The notes beneath the pieces were generated by a model. That model was not told the DNA's origin. It did not search any database and worked only from the letters and a program-made list of their open reading frames with translations. This document shows, in pieces, positions 15,101 through 15,754 of a stretch of DNA of 15,754 bases. Where the stretch lies: assembly GCA_038205805.1 (NCBI GenBank), contig JBBRBO010000099.1:1-15754 (forward strand). The letters are read 5' to 3'. Numbering within the stretch: the first letter of the stretch is position 1; every line of letters starts with the position of its first letter. The DNA comes from JBBSBY01 sp038205805. Its GTDB lineage: Bacteria > Desulfobacterota > Desulfomonilia > Desulfomonilales > Desulfomonilaceae. The translations under genes and the position numbers were made by a program.

Positions 15101-15245
15101 CTTTAGTATACGGGATGACTCAACTTCTCCTCCAACAAAACTAATTGTGAACGCTCGGCTGGTCCAAACGGAACCCCAAGCGTCGCCCATGATAATTGTA
15201 TCCGTTGAACTTGGTCCCCAAAAGAATGATAATACCCTTGATTGA
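12108..15245 (+). CDS. CheB/CheR fusion sensory protein with coiled coil and PAS domains
   Basis: The 1045-residue protein is probably cytoplasmic. After an acidic linker (1-80) comes a CheB methylesterase-like domain (82-265: GIGASAGG with Ser90, QHLDP with His117). The usual catalytic Asp, normally seen in SGTGSDGTLG, is Glu208 here (SGAAAEGTLG). A CheR methyltransferase domain follows (about 283-545), with WVPGCSTGEEAYSIA and IFATDID for S-adenosylmethionine and VSCRNLLIYL. Then come a divergent PAS-like region (about 585-700), a long coiled coil of NEEL-type repeats (715-800) and two PAS-like segments (about 803-910 and 920-1035). There is no kinase or receiver domain; in relatives a PAS-kinase follows, in the same or the next gene. 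The role is stress or chemosensory-like signalling, not proven chemotaxis, as no cheA or mcp is nearby. The ATG at 12108 has only a weak ribosome site. Confidence 0.92.
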   Translation: MTEKKADSEFLKPQSHDGKAALDEGAKTQQLSDDGDGDGNAASEAHKPQTAQGADSNDGDETAECTHDESPPVAAPTASDDFPVVGIGASAGGLEAFERFFTAMPPDTGVAFVIIQHLDPKHKSILPELLRGFTRMPVREPTHGMAIEPNSVYVIAPGKDMTIRDGRLYLEAQPDGRPRHPIDRFFRSLAEYKRDKAIEILLSGAAAEGTLGLTLLKGEGGMIMVQDPSSAKFDGMPRSAIATRLVDIIAPPSQMAGELIAYLKHPLRARTAECAPVDELPSDYLQKIFALVKHQTRHDFSRYKHSTIMRRAERRMAVKQISSYKDYVTFLQGNPSEVETLFFELLIGVTSFFRDSEAFEVLKTDVLTPLVKNATSRGSVRVWVPGCSTGEEAYSIAILLQEVLDQMQVDIDIQIFATDIDKNAIEKARTGAYPLSAAADIEPERLQRFFVQRDNLYYVKKAIREMVVFADQNVITDPPFSKLNLVSCRNLLIYLGADLQKKVFPIFHFALNKDGCLFLGTSETTGEFSDLFITLDRKWKIFGRREVVGGKIFTTEFSTSRLSDSAPLLENKSSPPLPAMADYREIAERALLDNYGALGVLFNEHQDVLYFHGATGKFLQPPTGEVSWNLLGMAREGLRIHLANAIRKASAYNEPARRRNIEVKADGGVMLVNLTVRPILDPPARRGLMFAVFEEVRDQEGVPATESPEPAENENTIMRVRQLEHELMSTKEYLQTAIEEFETANEELKSTNEELQSANEELQSTNEELEMADEEQQSINEELNTVNAELQNKIDALSKVNNDMNILLASTQIGTIFLDTDLNIQRFTPTVTKIINLIQTDIGRPISHIVSNLHYDNLVTDVHNVLTDLASKKMEVQTKSGDWYFMSILPYRTTENVIEGVAVTFVDISERKKIEETAQLGFTLAVATLECSRSPMALLDTQGTVISTNRRFTEMFGEFQEDASGKRLYQHSHQGTFALPSWKTLLKELLPNHDKVNNFSIRDDSTSPPTKLIVNARLVQTEPQASPMIIVSVELGPQKNDNTLD
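14337..14470 (+). repeat. Coding heptad repeat (NEEL type) in the CheB/CheR fusion
   Basis: Six to seven imperfect copies of a 21-base unit encode x-x-N-E-E-L-x heptads (residues 744-787: TANEELKS, TNEELQS, ANEELQS, TNEELEM and so on). It forms the coiled coil joining the CheR part to the PAS part and may recombine or slip in steps of seven residues. Confidence 0.7.
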
Positions 15246-15259
15246 TAGCGTGAGGTCCA

Positions 15260-15643
15260 ATGCATAATATAACTGATGAGCAGTTTAGAGACCAACGATT
15301 CGAGGAATATCGCAGGCGCGCTGAGGCAATTATCGAACAGCGTGGAGAGATTAAAGATCCGGAACGCACCGCTCTCAAGCAGGACATAAGTGGGCTCATT
15401 CATGAGCTTCATGTGCATGAAGTTGAACTGGATATTCAGAACGAGGAACTACGCAGAACCCAGAAAGACCTGTGGGAATCACGAGATCGGTATGCGGATC
15501 TCTTTGAAATGGCGCCCATCGCTTACTTCATGCTCGATACCAAAGGCAAGATCATGCAAGTCAATGCCGCCGGAGTGGAGCTTCTTGGGCAAGAAAAAAT
15601 ATTACTTCTCAATAGAGGTTCTTGCAAAATGTTTGAAAAATGA
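15260..15643 (+). CDS. PAS-domain sensor protein, 3'-truncated
   Basis: The gene starts 14 bases after the CheB/CheR stop with GAGG before its ATG, so the two form an operon. The N-terminus is helical (FEEYRRRAEAIIEQRG, then LIHELHVHEVELDIQNEELR), the usual linker of PAS-histidine kinases in this context. It is followed by the first half of a PAS domain (about 75-118: YADLFEMAPIAYFMLDTKGK, VNAAGVELLG, LLLNR). In relatives this continues with PFSRFI-like residues and then kinase domains. Here the frame turns into GSCKMFEK and stops at 15641-15643, so about nine codons are foreign. The original gene was probably a full sensor kinase partner of the fusion protein, broken by an insertion or deletion near 15615. 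A short PAS-only product may still be made. Confidence 0.75.
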   Translation: MHNITDEQFRDQRFEEYRRRAEAIIEQRGEIKDPERTALKQDISGLIHELHVHEVELDIQNEELRRTQKDLWESRDRYADLFEMAPIAYFMLDTKGKIMQVNAAGVELLGQEKILLLNRGSCKMFEK

Positions 15644-15754
15644 TGGCCGGCATGTGCTGGCTACACTCCTTTTCTGAGGATTTTTCAAACTCACCCCTTT
15701 GTGACTTAATTTGTTTGGGTCTTCAGCAAATTTAGCCGTTTTTTGGGCAGACCT
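15615..15754. mobile_element. Possible end of an insertion element interrupting the PAS gene
   Basis: After LLLNR of the PAS protein the sequence stops matching that family, becomes AT-rich and has no coding frame to the window edge. It contains the exact inverted repeat GTTTGAAAAAT (15631-15641) / ATTTTTCAAAC (15680-15690), enclosing GCCGGC/GCTGGC. This looks like a foreign element's outer end, but no transposase, terminal repeat partner or target duplication is visible within the window, so the boundaries and the family are unknown. Confidence 0.4.
15631..15690. repeat. Long stem-loop: 11-bp perfect arms with inner hairpin
   Basis: GTTTGAAAAAT and ATTTTTCAAAC pair over 11 bases with a 38-base centre, which itself holds GCCGGC-ATGT-GCTGGC (15646-15661, one G-T pair). 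The nested fold could be a subterminal structure of an insertion element or a transcription stop against readthrough. Confidence 0.6.

Noticed and set aside
12108..15245. Complete chemotaxis cluster
   Set aside because: The CheB and CheR domains are in one PAS fusion and no cheA, cheW, cheY or receptor gene is present; such fusions often serve other signalling.

Overview
This window looks like chromosomal DNA from a Gram-negative bacterium of moderate GC content. A lipoprotein murein transglycosylase implies an outer membrane, and the genes use clear Shine-Dalgarno sites and sigma70-like promoters. The species cannot be told from the sequence. A glycine-tailed RRM protein, a B12-type radical SAM enzyme and a CheB/CheR/PAS fusion would suit a deltaproteobacterial, Nitrospirota-like or similar environmental lineage, but that is inference.

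Layout. Positions 324-2610 (minus strand) hold an MltD-like lytic transglycosylase and a short cytoplasmic histidine-kinase-like protein with a decayed ATP-binding half. Positions 3018-4821 (plus) hold a calcineurin-like phosphoesterase overlapping by 20 bases a diacylglycerol/sphingosine-kinase-type lipid kinase; this is a tight two-gene operon. Positions 4822-5673 contain no gene but are rich in perfect palindromes, including two copies of one GC-rich hairpin. An OFA-type MFS transporter (5674-6954, minus) has a long inverted repeat in its leader. A small RRM RNA-binding protein (7371-7709, plus) has a good promoter far upstream and a strong intrinsic terminator. It is followed by a cobalamin-binding-type radical SAM enzyme (7803-9257).

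Positions 9258-12107 look like an accessory patch. It holds about 500 bases with no gene, a small zinc-ribbon gene that only makes sense across a frameshift at a run of six C, an intact hicA-hicB toxin-antitoxin pair, and an IS1595-family transposase with a frameshift, a lost catalytic Asp, a stop codon and an internal deletion.

From 12108 to the right edge runs a large sensory protein (CheB methylesterase, CheR methyltransferase, coiled coil, PAS domains), followed 14 bases later by a PAS protein. The PAS protein loses family resemblance near 15615, where the sequence changes to a palindrome-rich stretch that may be the end of an insertion element.

No CRISPR array, rRNA or tRNA was recognised. 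I saw no clear new defence or biosynthetic system. The points most worth a second look are the frameshifted zinc-ribbon gene, the catalytically altered CheB and kinase domains, the phosphoesterase-lipid kinase pair, the palindrome cluster at 5198-5669 and the truncation at the right edge.
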